Positions 16,947 to 26,328 of a stretch of DNA of 64,000 nucleotides are shown piece by piece. The position numbers and the translations under genes were made by a program. This stretch comes from WYZ-LMO2 sp040514265 (GTDB lineage: Archaea > Halobacteriota > Archaeoglobi > Archaeoglobales > Archaeoglobaceae). A model generated the notes under the pieces. It worked only from the letters and a program-made list of their open reading frames with translations, was not told the origin of the DNA and did no database searches. Position 1 is the stretch's first letter; each line of letters starts with the position of its first letter. The stretch covers positions 23,479 through 87,478 of the forward strand of contig JBEVCD010000018.1 in the NCBI GenBank assembly GCA_040514265.1, written 5' to 3'.

Positions 16947-17829
16947 CTAAAGGAGTCCATTTACGCTTACTTTCAGACCCTCTCTTTTCAGCACGTCCCT
17001 GAGCCTGTAGATGAGCCCGGTTTCCTCTACTCTCAGTTCATAGTTTCTGCCAAGCATTCGGTATTTCTTCTCACCGAATCTGTGATACCTCAGCAAATCC
17101 ACTCTTTCGACGCCAGTCTCTATGCAGATCTCTGCGAGTTTCATGGCATCACGTTCATCTTTGACGTTGTAGCCTTCAACGACGGGGAAACGAATCGTGA
17201 CGTCGCAATCCCTTGCGAGTTTTTTCAAATTTTCGAGGATAGGCTCGTTGCGAACGCCCGTTAGCTCCAGATGTCTCCTTGAGTCCAGAGCTTTGATGTC
17301 GAATAGAAAGTGGTCGATTTTCTCTTTAGCCCTTTCGAGCTTGCTCCAGCTTGTATAACCTGAAGTCTCAACTGCCACGTCTATTCCATGAATCTTCGCA
17401 ACCCTTAGAAGTTCCATAAAGAACTCAAACTGGAAAAAAAGGTTCTCCACCCGAGAAAGTGACGCCACCACCGTCCGAATAGAACGCGGAATCCTTGAGT
17501 ACCTCTTCTATCACCTCCTCAGCACTGACGATTTTTCCCGCTATGCGAACAGCATTCGTCGGACAAACGTTGCAACAATCTCCGCAGAGGTCGCAGAGGT
17601 CCCGGGCAATAAAGATTTGACCGGAGAACTTTATCGCCTCGCAAACCGCGCATTTTCCGCACTTCATGCATTTTTCCTCATCGAACATGAGTTCAGGTTC
17701 AGGTCTCTGCGACTCGGGATTGCAGCACCACAGACAGCGAAGCGGGCAACCCTTCAGGAACACGACCGTCCTTATGCCAGGACCGTCGTGAAGGCAGAAG
17801 TGCTGAATGTCAAAAATTATGCCTTTCAT
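16947..17829 (-). pseudogene. glycyl radical enzyme activase, frameshifted
   Basis: PflA-type radical SAM activase split into two frames. The first part (134 codons from the ATG at 17829) has the SAM cluster motif CPLRCLWC and two ferredoxin motifs (CMKCGKCAVC, CDLCGDCCNVCP), the mark of activases with extra 4Fe-4S clusters, and ends after FSGGEPFF. The second part continues in another frame with FQFEFFMELLRVAKIHGIDVAVETSGY. Removing one A from the seven-A run at 17434-17440 (plus strand) restores GGEPFFQFEF and a protein of 294 codons. Either a sequencing or assembly slip or a real mutation; the broken partner enzyme next door favours real decay. Starts in an ATGA overlap with the partner. 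Confidence 0.85.
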
Positions 17830-20104
17830 GCTTCCTCGGCAATCCTCTTTATTATCTCATCTTGGAGCTCCTTCGTCAGGTCGACGAAGTATGCGCTGAA
17901 TCCTGCAACTCTCACGAGAAGGTCTCGATACTTTTCCGGGTTCTTCTGGGCATCCAGAAGCTTTTCTGCATCGAGAACGTTGAAGTGTATGTTCATCCCG
18001 CCAAGTTTGAAGTAACCCCTGAGCAGGGAGATGAACTTCTCACTTCCTTCAACGCCCCGGAAGAGGTTTTTGGAGATGTTAGCAACGTATGAGACTCCGT
18101 TCATGAAGAGCTTGTGGTCCACAGCTGTCACAGCCTGCATCGCCGAAGTCAGAGCCTTAGCATACGGATGCGGAGAAATGCCGTTGCTCAGTGGCTCTCC
18201 AGCTTTCCTACCGCTTGGCAAGGCTCCGGTCAACATTCCAAAGCCGACATGAGTGCTCATCGAATAGATCCCGGGAAGGTATCTTCCACCTCTCGGATTA
18301 CGGTATTTCATAACTTCTTTCGCGAAGATCTCTGCTACAAGTCTGGCATAGCGATTCGCAACCTCGTCTCTCCCGTACTTCGGAGCCTTGTTCAGCAGGA
18401 TCTGTCTGAGTTCTTCGTATCCTTCGAAGTCGTTTCTTAGGGCTTCAATTAGCTCCTTCAGCGAAATCAGTTTCTTCTTGAAGACGACCTCATCGATCGC
18501 AGCGAGTGAATCCGCGACGTCTGCGAGACCGACCATCTGGACTCCACTGAAGTTGTATTTCGCCGAACCGAGCGTTATGTCTCTACCAACCTCAAGCTGC
18601 GAATTGCAAGCTGAGATGAGCGGAGTTGGCTTCGAAATCTGATTTGCAACTTCAAAGCTGTTGCAAGTCAAAACCATGCACTTAACGAGTTTCTCGACTT
18701 GCCTCTTGAAGCAATCTAAGAGGTCTTCCATCGAGTTGATTTCTCCACACTGGACCCCCACTTTCTCCCCGAACCTCGTCTCTCCGTTGAAGAGCAAGTT
18801 CGAGGCAGATGGTAATGTTGAAGAGCGCCGCATCTGTTGAATTGTAACCCTTTCCCTCGGTGCCAGCTCAACGCAGCCTACCGTGACGTAATTTCTCGCA
18901 TCGTTCAGCGGGACGCCAAGCTTCACCCAGCCGTCGATTATTGCGGAGTCGTTGAAAAGAGATATTGCATTTATTCCCGAAAGTATGAGTTCGGCGCACT
19001 TTTCGAGTAACGCTTTTGGACTTTTCTCACTGATCCTTACGTGCACATTTGGCTGCCTGAGCGCAACTCTCTTCGTAGCTTCAAGCATCGCGAAAGTTAA
19101 CTCGTTCGTCGCGTCCTCGCCGTTCTCGTCAACACCGCCGAGAGTTACTGCCCGGTTCGTCGTTCGTCTTTATCCACAGACAGGAGATGAGTTCAACTGT
19201 TCTCGAAATCGAGGATACCGGCTTCGACGTCTTTCTTAAAGTACGGGTAAAGATACTGATCAATTCTGCCCATCGAAATTCCCTGCTCGTAGCTCTCCAT
19301 GTGCAAGGCTACCTGCATAAACCAGACGAACTGCAGAGCCTCCCAAAAAGTCCTTGGAGGTTTTGCTGGAACACGTTCGCAGATTTCAGCAATTTTCAGC
19401 AGTTCCTCTCTTCTCTCACCGCTCTCCGTTTCTGCGAGTTCTCTCGCCTTCATCGCGTATCTCTTCGCGAAGTTTATCACGCCTTCGCAGGCGATTTTGA
19501 CGGCTTTGTAGAACAGAACTCTCTCGATGTCTTTCGGGTCTGTCAGCTCCAGGTTTTCGTACCTCTCAATCTCTCTTTCCGCAAATTTAATGATGTTTTC
19601 GAGACCGTTGCTGAGCAGGAAGGGATAATCGACGGCGAAATGCGAGATTCCAGCTATCTCCGTTGCCACGTAAAAGGAGCCCCGGTAGAGCAAATCGAGG
19701 CAGAATCTGGGAGTAATCTTTTCGGCTATCGCCCCCAGGTTTCTCTCCATCCAGTAAGGGGCTATCTCTTTCCTAACGATCTCGATCTCCTCAGGAGAGA
19801 TCTCAAGCGGATTGTCTTTCCTTTCCGCAATCCTTTCGAGTTCCGGCAGAACCCTTAAGCCGACGCCCTCCGGGTACATTATCGCCGAGGGCGGATCCTT
19901 CACCATCGCTCCGACGATTAACTCGTCCGGAAATATGACTACAGGAACGTTTTCAAGGACGTACTTCAGAGCTTTTGCCTGCCTGAGGATCGCCGGCTCC
20001 CCTTCCGTTGTCTTCATAGCTTCAGTGTAGTATTTCGCTCTGTCGATGTATATCCTTGGCTTCTTTCCGATAAGTCTTCTTCTGAGCCTCTCAATGCGAT
20101 CCAT
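17826..20104 (-). pseudogene. glycyl radical enzyme (PflD type), disrupted by internal lesions
   Basis: The N-terminal part, 19193-20104, is in one frame (MDRIERLRRRLIG to GILDFENS, then stop). A short bridge in a second frame (VELISCLWIKTND) and the rest in a third frame (AVTLGGVDENGEDATNEL to the end at 17826) follow within about 100 nt. Compared with intact members, about 10 residues are missing before VELIS and 20-35 after KTND, so this is two small deletions, not a single indel. The thiyl-radical cysteine (VGCVELAPRE) and the glycyl radical loop (RVAGFSAYF) are still present. Relatives act on C-C, C-O or C-N bonds; in Archaeoglobus fulgidus a PflD has been proposed to activate alkanes. 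Probably non-functional here. Confidence 0.85.
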
Positions 20105-20122
20105 GAGGCACTCTCCTTTTGC

Positions 20123-20133
20123 AATAATTTATC
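20123..20133 (-). promoter_or_regulatory. TATA-like element of the glycyl radical enzyme gene
   Basis: Minus-strand GATAAATTATT about 24 nt before the ATG at 20104, with a GGAGAG ribosome site between them, so the promoter of the decayed gene is still present. Confidence 0.4.
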
Positions 20134-20220
20134 TTTTTCGATGAAGGGTTCCGAATTCGGGCTCGTTGACGATCTTGGAAGTGCAAAAGCGCTGCCTTTC
20201 GGGGTCTCCGGGTAAAAAAT

Positions 20221-20655
20221 TTAGGTGAACAGCTGGGCTAGCTCGTCAACGCCTCCGTACATTCCCTTCTCCTCTACAAGCGATGGCGTTGCGTGGCAGT
20301 CCCAGCACTCCGGGTGGACAGCCACGTATTCGTGGCAGACGTCGCAGAACTCCTCCTTGTTCTCGTGACACTCGAAGCACGTGTTCGTCGAGGCTTCGAA
20401 CTCCTTCCCATACGTGAAGCTGTGATAGATCCTTCCACCCTCGGCTCCGTGCCTTATGGCGTTGTACCTCCACTCCTTGAGGAGCAACATGTGGTTCGCA
20501 GCCATCCAGTCGCCGTTCTCGACACACTCACCTTCAGGCTTCTTCGGTTCCGGGTAGTAGTAGAGCTTTCCTGCGGAAGCGTTGTATATCGGGGCTGCGA
20601 AGGCTGCGAGAAGGAAAACGACTATGAACGGAACGAAGAGCTTCGCGTCGTACAT
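20221..20655 (-). CDS. dsrJ: DsrJ/HmeE triheme cytochrome c of the DsrMKJOP complex
   Basis: 144 aa. An N-terminal membrane anchor (LFVPFIVVFLLAAFAAPIY) precedes a globular outside domain with three CXXCH heme c sites: CFECH, CDVCH and CWDCH. In the family one heme has unusual His/Cys ligation. It is the last gene of the five-gene unit; the ATG at 20655 overlaps the dsrK stop (a GTG at 20658 is also possible). It is thought to exchange electrons with an extracytoplasmic partner and pass them to DsrM. Confidence 0.9.
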   Translation of the reverse strand: MYDAKLFVPFIVVFLLAAFAAPIYNASAGKLYYYPEPKKPEGECVENGDWMAANHMLLLKEWRYNAIRHGAEGGRIYHSFTYGKEFEASTNTCFECHENKEEFCDVCHEYVAVHPECWDCHATPSLVEEKGMYGGVDELAQLFT

Positions 20656-22310
20656 CACTCCTCACCCCTTATTGGCTCACCGCGCAGGTCGTACTTCCTG
20701 TCCTCGGGCTTCTCTCCGAAAGCGGTCAGCACGAGAGCGTTGCCGACCATCTCCATGGGTCCTCCCACTTCGACCGGGAGCTTCCAGTATTCGATTGCGT
20801 GCGGGAACTGGGCTTTATCGATGGCGCACGGGGTGAGAAGGATGTTCACGCCGTACTTCTTCACGACGTAGCGGAGAGCCATCATCCTCGGCATAGCTCC
20901 ACGCATCCTCAGGTCCATCAGCTCCTCAGCCAGCATACCTCCGCCTCCTCCGCAGCAGAACGTCTTCTCCCTTATCGTGTGCTCGGGCATGTCGTAGAAC
21001 TTGTTCATTACGTTGCGGAGCACGTAACGTGGCTCCTCTATCATCCCCATACCCCTCGCTATGTTGCACGGGTCGTGGTACGTCGCAACCCAGTGGTCGT
21101 TCCTGCTCTTGTCGACTTCGATCTTCCTGTGCTCTATGAGCGCAGCCACGAATTCGAGGATGTGTATCCATCCGTGCTCACCGGAGATGAAGTGGTCCAG
21201 CCTTATTCCGCGCAACCCCTCGGCTATCTCGCCGAGGTCGGGGTTCTCCCAGAACCTCCGCCACTCTTCGTGCTTCGGCGGCAGGTTCATCGTGTTTATG
21301 TACTGGTGTTTGTCCCTCCACATGTGCCCGCACTCCCCGCCTATTATGAACTTCACACCGAGTCTTTCGGCTTCTTTGTATATCTTTGAGTTCAGAAGCT
21401 GCGCGGCTTCGTAGCTGTGGAAAGTTCCGAAGTTTCCACCCTCGCTGGCGTACGTTGACCACGTGATCGTTATGCCGTAGCGCTCTTCGAGCTCGTTGAA
21501 GAGCAGCAGATAGCCGAGCATCACGTACCAGTGCGGGGTGGCAAAGAAGTCCGCCGAGGGGGCGACGAAGAGAACGTCAGCACCCTTCTTGTTTATGTAA
21601 GTGTGCAGCTCGAAGCCTGTTATGTCTTTCAGCTCCTCAAGTCCCTGCTGTATCGCTCCGTACATACCTCCCGGCAGAAGACCGAGATGGTTACCGGTTC
21701 TCGAAGATGCTTCGATCGAGATGGTCATGAATCGCTGGTTTATGCCTATCCTGCTGAGCATCCTGCGGGTCCACCAGACGATTTCAGCTGTGTCGATTCC
21801 GTAGGGGCAGAAGAGGCTGCAACGCCTGCAAAGCGAGCACTGGTACATGTAGTAGTACAGCTCCCTGATTACGTCCTCGCTCAGATCTCTGGCTCCGGCT
21901 ATCTCGCCGAAGATTTTTCCGCTCGGTGTGAAGTATCGTCTGTAAACGCTCCTTATGAGCTCAGCCCTCGCGACCGGCATGTTCTTCGGATCGCCCGTGC
22001 CTATGTAGTAGTGGCACTTGTCCGCACAGGCTCCGCAGCGTACGCATATATCCATGAAGAGTTTGAAAGCTCTGTTCTTCTCGATCGTGTCTTTCATAGC
22101 TTCGATGAATATCTCCTTCCAGTTTGGAGGGAGGTTGAGGTTGTGAATGTCTCTCTCCACATCGCCGAAGGGCATCTTGAACCACTCTGAATCCACCTGC
22201 TTGGGCAGGGACATGTAGCTCGTCTTTCCCTCCTCGAACTCCCTGACGGGCTTCAGCAGCTCCCTCCAGCTCGGGAAGCGTTGCCTTATCTCAACCCTCT
22301 CGACCTCCAC
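20655..22310 (-). CDS. dsrK: DsrK/HmeD heterodisulfide-reductase-like iron-sulfur subunit
   Basis: 551 aa, cytoplasmic. Two 4Fe-4S ferredoxin motifs (CVRCGACADKCHYYIG and CSLCRRCSLFCPYGID) are followed by the HdrD-type CCG region: HDPCNIARG and FCCGGGGG bind the noncubane catalytic cluster. It is expected to reduce a disulfide, most likely the DsrC trisulfide/heterodisulfide made by dissimilatory sulfite reductase. Fourth gene in the order O-P-M-K-J; starts 9 nt after dsrM. Confidence 0.95.
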   Translation of the reverse strand: MEVERVEIRQRFPSWRELLKPVREFEEGKTSYMSLPKQVDSEWFKMPFGDVERDIHNLNLPPNWKEIFIEAMKDTIEKNRAFKLFMDICVRCGACADKCHYYIGTGDPKNMPVARAELIRSVYRRYFTPSGKIFGEIAGARDLSEDVIRELYYYMYQCSLCRRCSLFCPYGIDTAEIVWWTRRMLSRIGINQRFMTISIEASSRTGNHLGLLPGGMYGAIQQGLEELKDITGFELHTYINKKGADVLFVAPSADFFATPHWYVMLGYLLLFNELEERYGITITWSTYASEGGNFGTFHSYEAAQLLNSKIYKEAERLGVKFIIGGECGHMWRDKHQYINTMNLPPKHEEWRRFWENPDLGEIAEGLRGIRLDHFISGEHGWIHILEFVAALIEHRKIEVDKSRNDHWVATYHDPCNIARGMGMIEEPRYVLRNVMNKFYDMPEHTIREKTFCCGGGGGMLAEELMDLRMRGAMPRMMALRYVVKKYGVNILLTPCAIDKAQFPHAIEYWKLPVEVGGPMEMVGNALVLTAFGEKPEDRKYDLRGEPIRGEE

Positions 22311-22319
22311 AATACCACC

Positions 22320-23318
22320 TCACAGTTCGGGCTTGATCGTGAACTCGCTCTCCTCTATCTCGTCGAGCTGGTCTTTATACATCTCGTAGTAGGTGTCCCA
22401 GTCGAGTTTCTTCGTCTTGAAGGTCCTTCCAGCCACAGTTATCCCCCTCGTAAGTATCGGCTCCGTCGGGTTCGGGTCCCACGGGTTCACGTGCCTCCTG
22501 AAGCGGTTGTCGTTTGGCATGCTCCGCGTCGGCGAGAAGAACACACCGCCAGCGTGCATCAGCTTGCTGAACGGGAAGTAAGCTAAGAGGAAGCTTCCGA
22601 GCGCGAAGTGCACGTAGAATATCGGCTCGATCGTGTTCGCAACCTCCACGGCTTTCGCGACGTTGAAAGTCATGAGACTCATCAGCAGCTCCTTGACGGC
22701 TACGAGGTCGGCTTTGAAGAAGTAGCGCATGACGTTTCCGCTGACCGTTATCGCCAGCAGTAAAGCCAGCGCGAAGTGGTCGCTGGGAAGACTGAGCGTT
22801 CTCTCCCTCGAAAGGACGAGGCGGCGGAGCCACAGAAAAGCCAGGGCTACGACGATCGTCACGCCAGAGACGTAGACCGAGGGGACGAAGATACCTTTGA
22901 AGGACTCAAGCTCGCTGAGCGTTTCGACGAAGCTCGGTACCGGTTCGAAGAAGAACCTCATGTGCCTGATCAGGACGAGGAGCAGACAGTAGTGGAAGAT
23001 TATCGCAAACAGCCACAACCATCTCGCGTCCTTCTGCGAGACCCTGTCGAGGTAGTACCTCGTGTTCCTGAGCAGGCTGCGGAAGGCGAATATCTCCAGT
23101 ATCATCCTGCCTATCAGCTCCCAGCGCGAGAAGGGTGAGTCGAAGCGGTCGTAGATGGTTCTGCGAACGAACGGAAAGGACTTCGCTTGCCCGCTCGTCG
23201 TGGGTATCTTAAGGGGCTGGGGGCTGTTAGCCCACTCGACTATTCTGTAGATCACACCGACGACGAATATCGCGAACGCTACGTAGGGGACAACGACTCC
23301 GAATATCACACCGATCAT
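22320..23318 (-). CDS. dsrM: DsrM/HmeC heme b membrane subunit
   Basis: 332 aa, with about six membrane spans of the NarI type. Candidate heme b ligands are His in FHYCLLLVLIRH and in FYVHFALGSF and KLMHAGG. It takes electrons from the menaquinone pool or DsrJ and hands them to DsrK. The start overlaps the dsrP stop by one base (TAATG), so translation is coupled. Confidence 0.93.
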   Translation of the reverse strand: MIGVIFGVVVPYVAFAIFVVGVIYRIVEWANSPQPLKIPTTSGQAKSFPFVRRTIYDRFDSPFSRWELIGRMILEIFAFRSLLRNTRYYLDRVSQKDARWLWLFAIIFHYCLLLVLIRHMRFFFEPVPSFVETLSELESFKGIFVPSVYVSGVTIVVALAFLWLRRLVLSRERTLSLPSDHFALALLLAITVSGNVMRYFFKADLVAVKELLMSLMTFNVAKAVEVANTIEPIFYVHFALGSFLLAYFPFSKLMHAGGVFFSPTRSMPNDNRFRRHVNPWDPNPTEPILTRGITVAGRTFKTKKLDWDTYYEMYKDQLDEIEESEFTIKPEL

Positions 23319-24505
23319 TACTCAACCACCTCCTCCGTAGCTTTCTCTGGCAGCAGCGCGAAGAGTTTGACGCCTACGGCGTAAGCGAGCAGCACGCCGG
23401 TTATGAGTCCTATCACAGTCAGCCACTCGTAGACAGTTGGCGTGTAGGCTACGATGTAACCTTCAAGCGTGTGCAGGGATTCCAACTCGTATCCGTGTAT
23501 GTACTCCTCCGGGTAAGCCTGACCCGGAACTATGAGGTAGAAGCGCTCTGCGAAGACCATCGCAGCGTGCAGCACGCCGGCGAAGCTTATCCAGCGCATA
23601 TCGTAGCCGGTCTTGGGGTTGAGAATTATCAGCACCGGCACGATGATTCCAAAGACTGCAAGAAGCCAGAAGCTCCAGAAGTGCGCGTCGCCTGGGTTGA
23701 AGAAGACGAAGTTTATCGCTCCCTTCAGAGCGGGTATGTAGCCCTTTTCGAGGGCTTCAACTGCCAGCATGTAACCGAGGATCATCGTCAAGCCCACGAA
23801 GATCATGCCGAGTTCCCTTATCAGCGAAGGGCTTAGCTCCCTCTTCGTCCACCTGAAGGTCAAGTAGAGCACGGCTATGAGCAATCCCAGTCCCGAGGTT
23901 ATGGCGCAGACTATGAACATCGGAGGTGTTAGAGCCGAATGCCAGAGCTCCCTGGCGTATATGAACCCGTAGATAGCCCCCGTACCGCTGTGCACCAGCA
24001 CCGCCCAGAAGACAGCTAAACATGCCATGAAGCGAGTAGCTCTCTCCATCTCCTCGAACTGGACCAGCAGGTATATCGCGCAGATCACGAAGTAACTTGA
24101 GTAAAGGAAGGCGTTCCAAGAGAATATCGAGGTCGGGTTGAAGTAGCGGACGGCGTTCATGAAGTGGTAGAGTTTTCCGATGTCGAAGGCGATGCAGGTT
24201 ATAGCGGCAACGATCCAAGCAGCTGCGAGGAAGGCAGCAGCCCTGCTGAATACCTTGTACTTCTCAATCCCGAGAACGCCGGCGAGGGCTGAGACTATGA
24301 GCGACCCGGCGCTCAGCCCTATGAAGTAGGGGATTCCGGCGTTGACTATGCCCCAAGGTATGCGGTTGCTCAGCCCGCTGTAGCCGCCGTAGGCGAATTC
24401 GAGGTAGTAGCTGTAAATTCCCAACGCCGTAAAAGCCGCCAGAATCGCCAAGATCGCAAAGTACTGGGGTGAAGACCCGTCGATCTTCTTAAACTCCACC
24501 GCCAC
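23318..24505 (-). CDS. dsrP: DsrP/HmeB NrfD-like membrane subunit
   Basis: 395 aa, GTG start at 24505 with a GGGGGTGA ribosome site. About ten hydrophobic spans of the NrfD/PsrC family: GIYSYYLEFAYGGYSG, GIVNAGIPYFIGLSAGSL, and later spans with SFWLLAVFGIIVPVLIIL. NrfD proteins exchange electrons with menaquinone and may couple to proton movement; DsrP links quinone to the ferredoxin-like DsrO. It lies between dsrO (4-nt gap) and dsrM (1-nt overlap). Confidence 0.93.
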   Translation of the reverse strand: MAVEFKKIDGSSPQYFAILAILAAFTALGIYSYYLEFAYGGYSGLSNRIPWGIVNAGIPYFIGLSAGSLIVSALAGVLGIEKYKVFSRAAAFLAAAWIVAAITCIAFDIGKLYHFMNAVRYFNPTSIFSWNAFLYSSYFVICAIYLLVQFEEMERATRFMACLAVFWAVLVHSGTGAIYGFIYARELWHSALTPPMFIVCAITSGLGLLIAVLYLTFRWTKRELSPSLIRELGMIFVGLTMILGYMLAVEALEKGYIPALKGAINFVFFNPGDAHFWSFWLLAVFGIIVPVLIILNPKTGYDMRWISFAGVLHAAMVFAERFYLIVPGQAYPEEYIHGYELESLHTLEGYIVAYTPTVYEWLTVIGLITGVLLAYAVGVKLFALLPEKATEEVVE

Positions 24506-24509
24506 AGGG

Positions 24510-25298
24510 TCACCCCCTAAGGTTCGTGTAGTAAACGTGCGGATCGGTTCCCAGGTTCGCCCTCAGCTGCAGGACCACGTTTTCCCTCACGATCCTCGCA
24601 ACCTCACTGTTCGGATCCTTGATGTTGCCGAAAACGAGCGCGCCTTTACCGAACTTTTGACAGGCTTCGACGCAAGCCGGAACGGGCTCTTCTCCTCTCG
24701 CAACAGCCTCGTCGATGCGGTGCGCGCAGAAGGTGCACTTCTCGACTACCCCTTTAGTGCGCGGCGGAACCCTGGGGTTCACCTTCTTGAGGTGTTCCCT
24801 CGGGTCTTCCCAGTTGAAGCTCCTCGCCCCGTACGGGCACGCTACCATGCAGTACCTGCAGCCGATGCAGCGGTGGGTGTCGATCATTACGATCCCGTCG
24901 GGTCTCTTGAAGCTCGCAAGCGTCAGGCAGACGGCAACGCACGGCGGGTGCTCGCAGTGGTTGCAGAGCAGGGGGATGTAGTACTCCTTCGGGTTCGCGA
25001 CACCCTCCTTTTTTATCTTGGCTATCCTCATCCACTGGGGATCTATCCTCTTGTCCTCGAACTCGGGAACGTTGTTCTCTAGGTCGCAGGCGACGACGCA
25101 CGGCGGTTTTACTTCGGTATTGCCGGTCTTTGCGATGAACTCCTCCATGCACTCCGTGCACTTTTCTATGTCGACCGCCATAGCCCAGCGCCTCTTTTCA
25201 CTGACTTCCCTTGCCGAATACTGCATGCTGCTAACCGGGATCGCTACCGAAGCAGCCGAGGCTCCGACGAATATCAGGAACTTCCTACGCGACATCAT
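24510..25298 (-). CDS. dsrO: DsrO/HmeA periplasmic-side ferredoxin subunit with Tat signal
   Basis: 262 aa. A twin-arginine signal (SRRKFLIFVGASAASVAI) exports the folded protein. Four 4Fe-4S cluster regions follow: CTECMEEF with CVVACD, CNHCEHPPCVAVC, CIGCRYCMVACPYG and CTFCAHRID with CVEACQ. It is the first gene of the operon, with ATG codons at 25298 and 25295 seven to ten nt behind a GGAGGC ribosome site. It moves electrons between DsrJ and DsrP outside the membrane. Confidence 0.93.
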   Translation of the reverse strand: MMSRRKFLIFVGASAASVAIPVSSMQYSAREVSEKRRWAMAVDIEKCTECMEEFIAKTGNTEVKPPCVVACDLENNVPEFEDKRIDPQWMRIAKIKKEGVANPKEYYIPLLCNHCEHPPCVAVCLTLASFKRPDGIVMIDTHRCIGCRYCMVACPYGARSFNWEDPREHLKKVNPRVPPRTKGVVEKCTFCAHRIDEAVARGEEPVPACVEACQKFGKGALVFGNIKDPNSEVARIVRENVVLQLRANLGTDPHVYYTNLRG

Positions 25299-25345
25299 AT
25301 CGACGCCTCCAGTTGCTGAACGGCTCAGCGAGATTGAAATCCCAC

Positions 25346-25355
25346 CATTTTAACC
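25346..25355 (-). promoter_or_regulatory. TATA-like element of the dsrOPMKJ operon
   Basis: Minus-strand GGTTAAAATG, about 52 nt before the dsrO ATG. It predicts a leader of roughly 25 nt, which agrees with the strong GGAGGC ribosome site and unlike most single genes here. Confidence 0.4.
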
Positions 25356-25374
25356 TTTCCGTTTTTGTGCAAAG

Positions 25375-25382
25375 GTTTATAG
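25375..25382 (+). promoter_or_regulatory. TATA box of manA
   Basis: GTTTATAG centred 25 nt before the ATG at 25404. It is divergent from the dsr promoter, and both lie in a 105-nt space. Confidence 0.45.
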
Positions 25383-25403
25383 GTCACCGTAGTTATTGCT
25401 GCC

Positions 25404-26294
25404 ATGCTCCCCAAGTTCATTTTTCAGGCAAGGGAGAATCTCGTCGAGAAACCGTGGGGAGGAGAATGGATAGCCATGCTGAAGGGCTTCCACGGAAGGT
25501 ACGGTGAGTCTTGGGAATTCTCAGCCCATCCGTCCAACCCTTCGGAAGTTCTCATCGGAGGTAAAGCGGTTAGCATGCTCGAACTCTTCTCGAAGTTCAG
25601 GAAGGAGCTGCTGGGTAGTTTAGAGGGCAAGTACGACCGCTTTCCTATCCTCGTCAAGCTCCTCGACGTCAGCGAGAGGCTGAGCGTTCAGGTACACCCG
25701 AGCGATGAGGTTGCAAGGGAGCTCGGAGAAGATGATGTCGGCAAGGACGAAGCTTGGCTCTGCCTTTCGAATGGCAAGATTTACGCGGGTTTCAGCAGAG
25801 ACCTGAACAGGGAGGAATTCGAGGAACTTGTTAGGGAAGGAAGGGTTCTCGAAGTCATGAACAGCTTCGAAGCTTCCCCCCTCGATACTTTCAGAATCGA
25901 TGCCGGCGTTGTGCACGCAGCTGAGGGTGTAAGACTCTTCGAGGTGTCTACGAACTCGAACCTCACCTACCGCGTTCAGGATTTCTACGGTAGGGAGGTG
26001 GACGTAGAAAAGGTTCTGAGGGCTGTCAAGCTCGGCAGAAGCGATGTCAGAGGAGAGAAGGGAAGGATAGAGACCGAAAAGTTTGGGATAGAGGTCGTGG
26101 AAGTTAAAGGTGCTGTGGAGTTCGCGATAGACACGTTCAACGTGCTCTTCGGACTCGAAGGTTTTTCGCTTCTCAGAAGTGACAAGGAAACTGCGGAGCT
26201 TCACAAGGGTTACTCGTGCCTGGTGCCAGCCTCGACCGAGAACTACACGATAATCTCTGAAAGTGCGAAGGTCGTGCGGGTGTATCCGAAATAG
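25404..26294 (+). CDS. manA: mannose-6-phosphate isomerase, type I
   Basis: 296 aa cupin-type isomerase converting fructose-6-phosphate and mannose-6-phosphate, feeding GDP-mannose for glycans and glycolipids. Zinc-site residues: Gln and His in LSVQVHPSDE, Glu in GKDEAWLCL and His in AGVVHAAEG; KPWGGEW at the N-terminus is typical of short prokaryotic members. It has its own leaderless promoter and is followed 34 nt later by the phosphate transporter. Confidence 0.9.
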   Translation: MLPKFIFQARENLVEKPWGGEWIAMLKGFHGRYGESWEFSAHPSNPSEVLIGGKAVSMLELFSKFRKELLGSLEGKYDRFPILVKLLDVSERLSVQVHPSDEVARELGEDDVGKDEAWLCLSNGKIYAGFSRDLNREEFEELVREGRVLEVMNSFEASPLDTFRIDAGVVHAAEGVRLFEVSTNSNLTYRVQDFYGREVDVEKVLRAVKLGRSDVRGEKGRIETEKFGIEVVEVKGAVEFAIDTFNVLFGLEGFSLLRSDKETAELHKGYSCLVPASTENYTIISESAKVVRVYPK

Positions 26295-26328
26295 AAAGAC
26301 AGAAATAAGGTCTGCAAGCCGAGTTCCC

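Noticed and set aside
26263..26328. N-terminal extension of the phosphate transporter
   Set aside because: It lies inside manA in another frame; the 22 residues are Arg/Cys-rich and unlike any PiT N-terminus.
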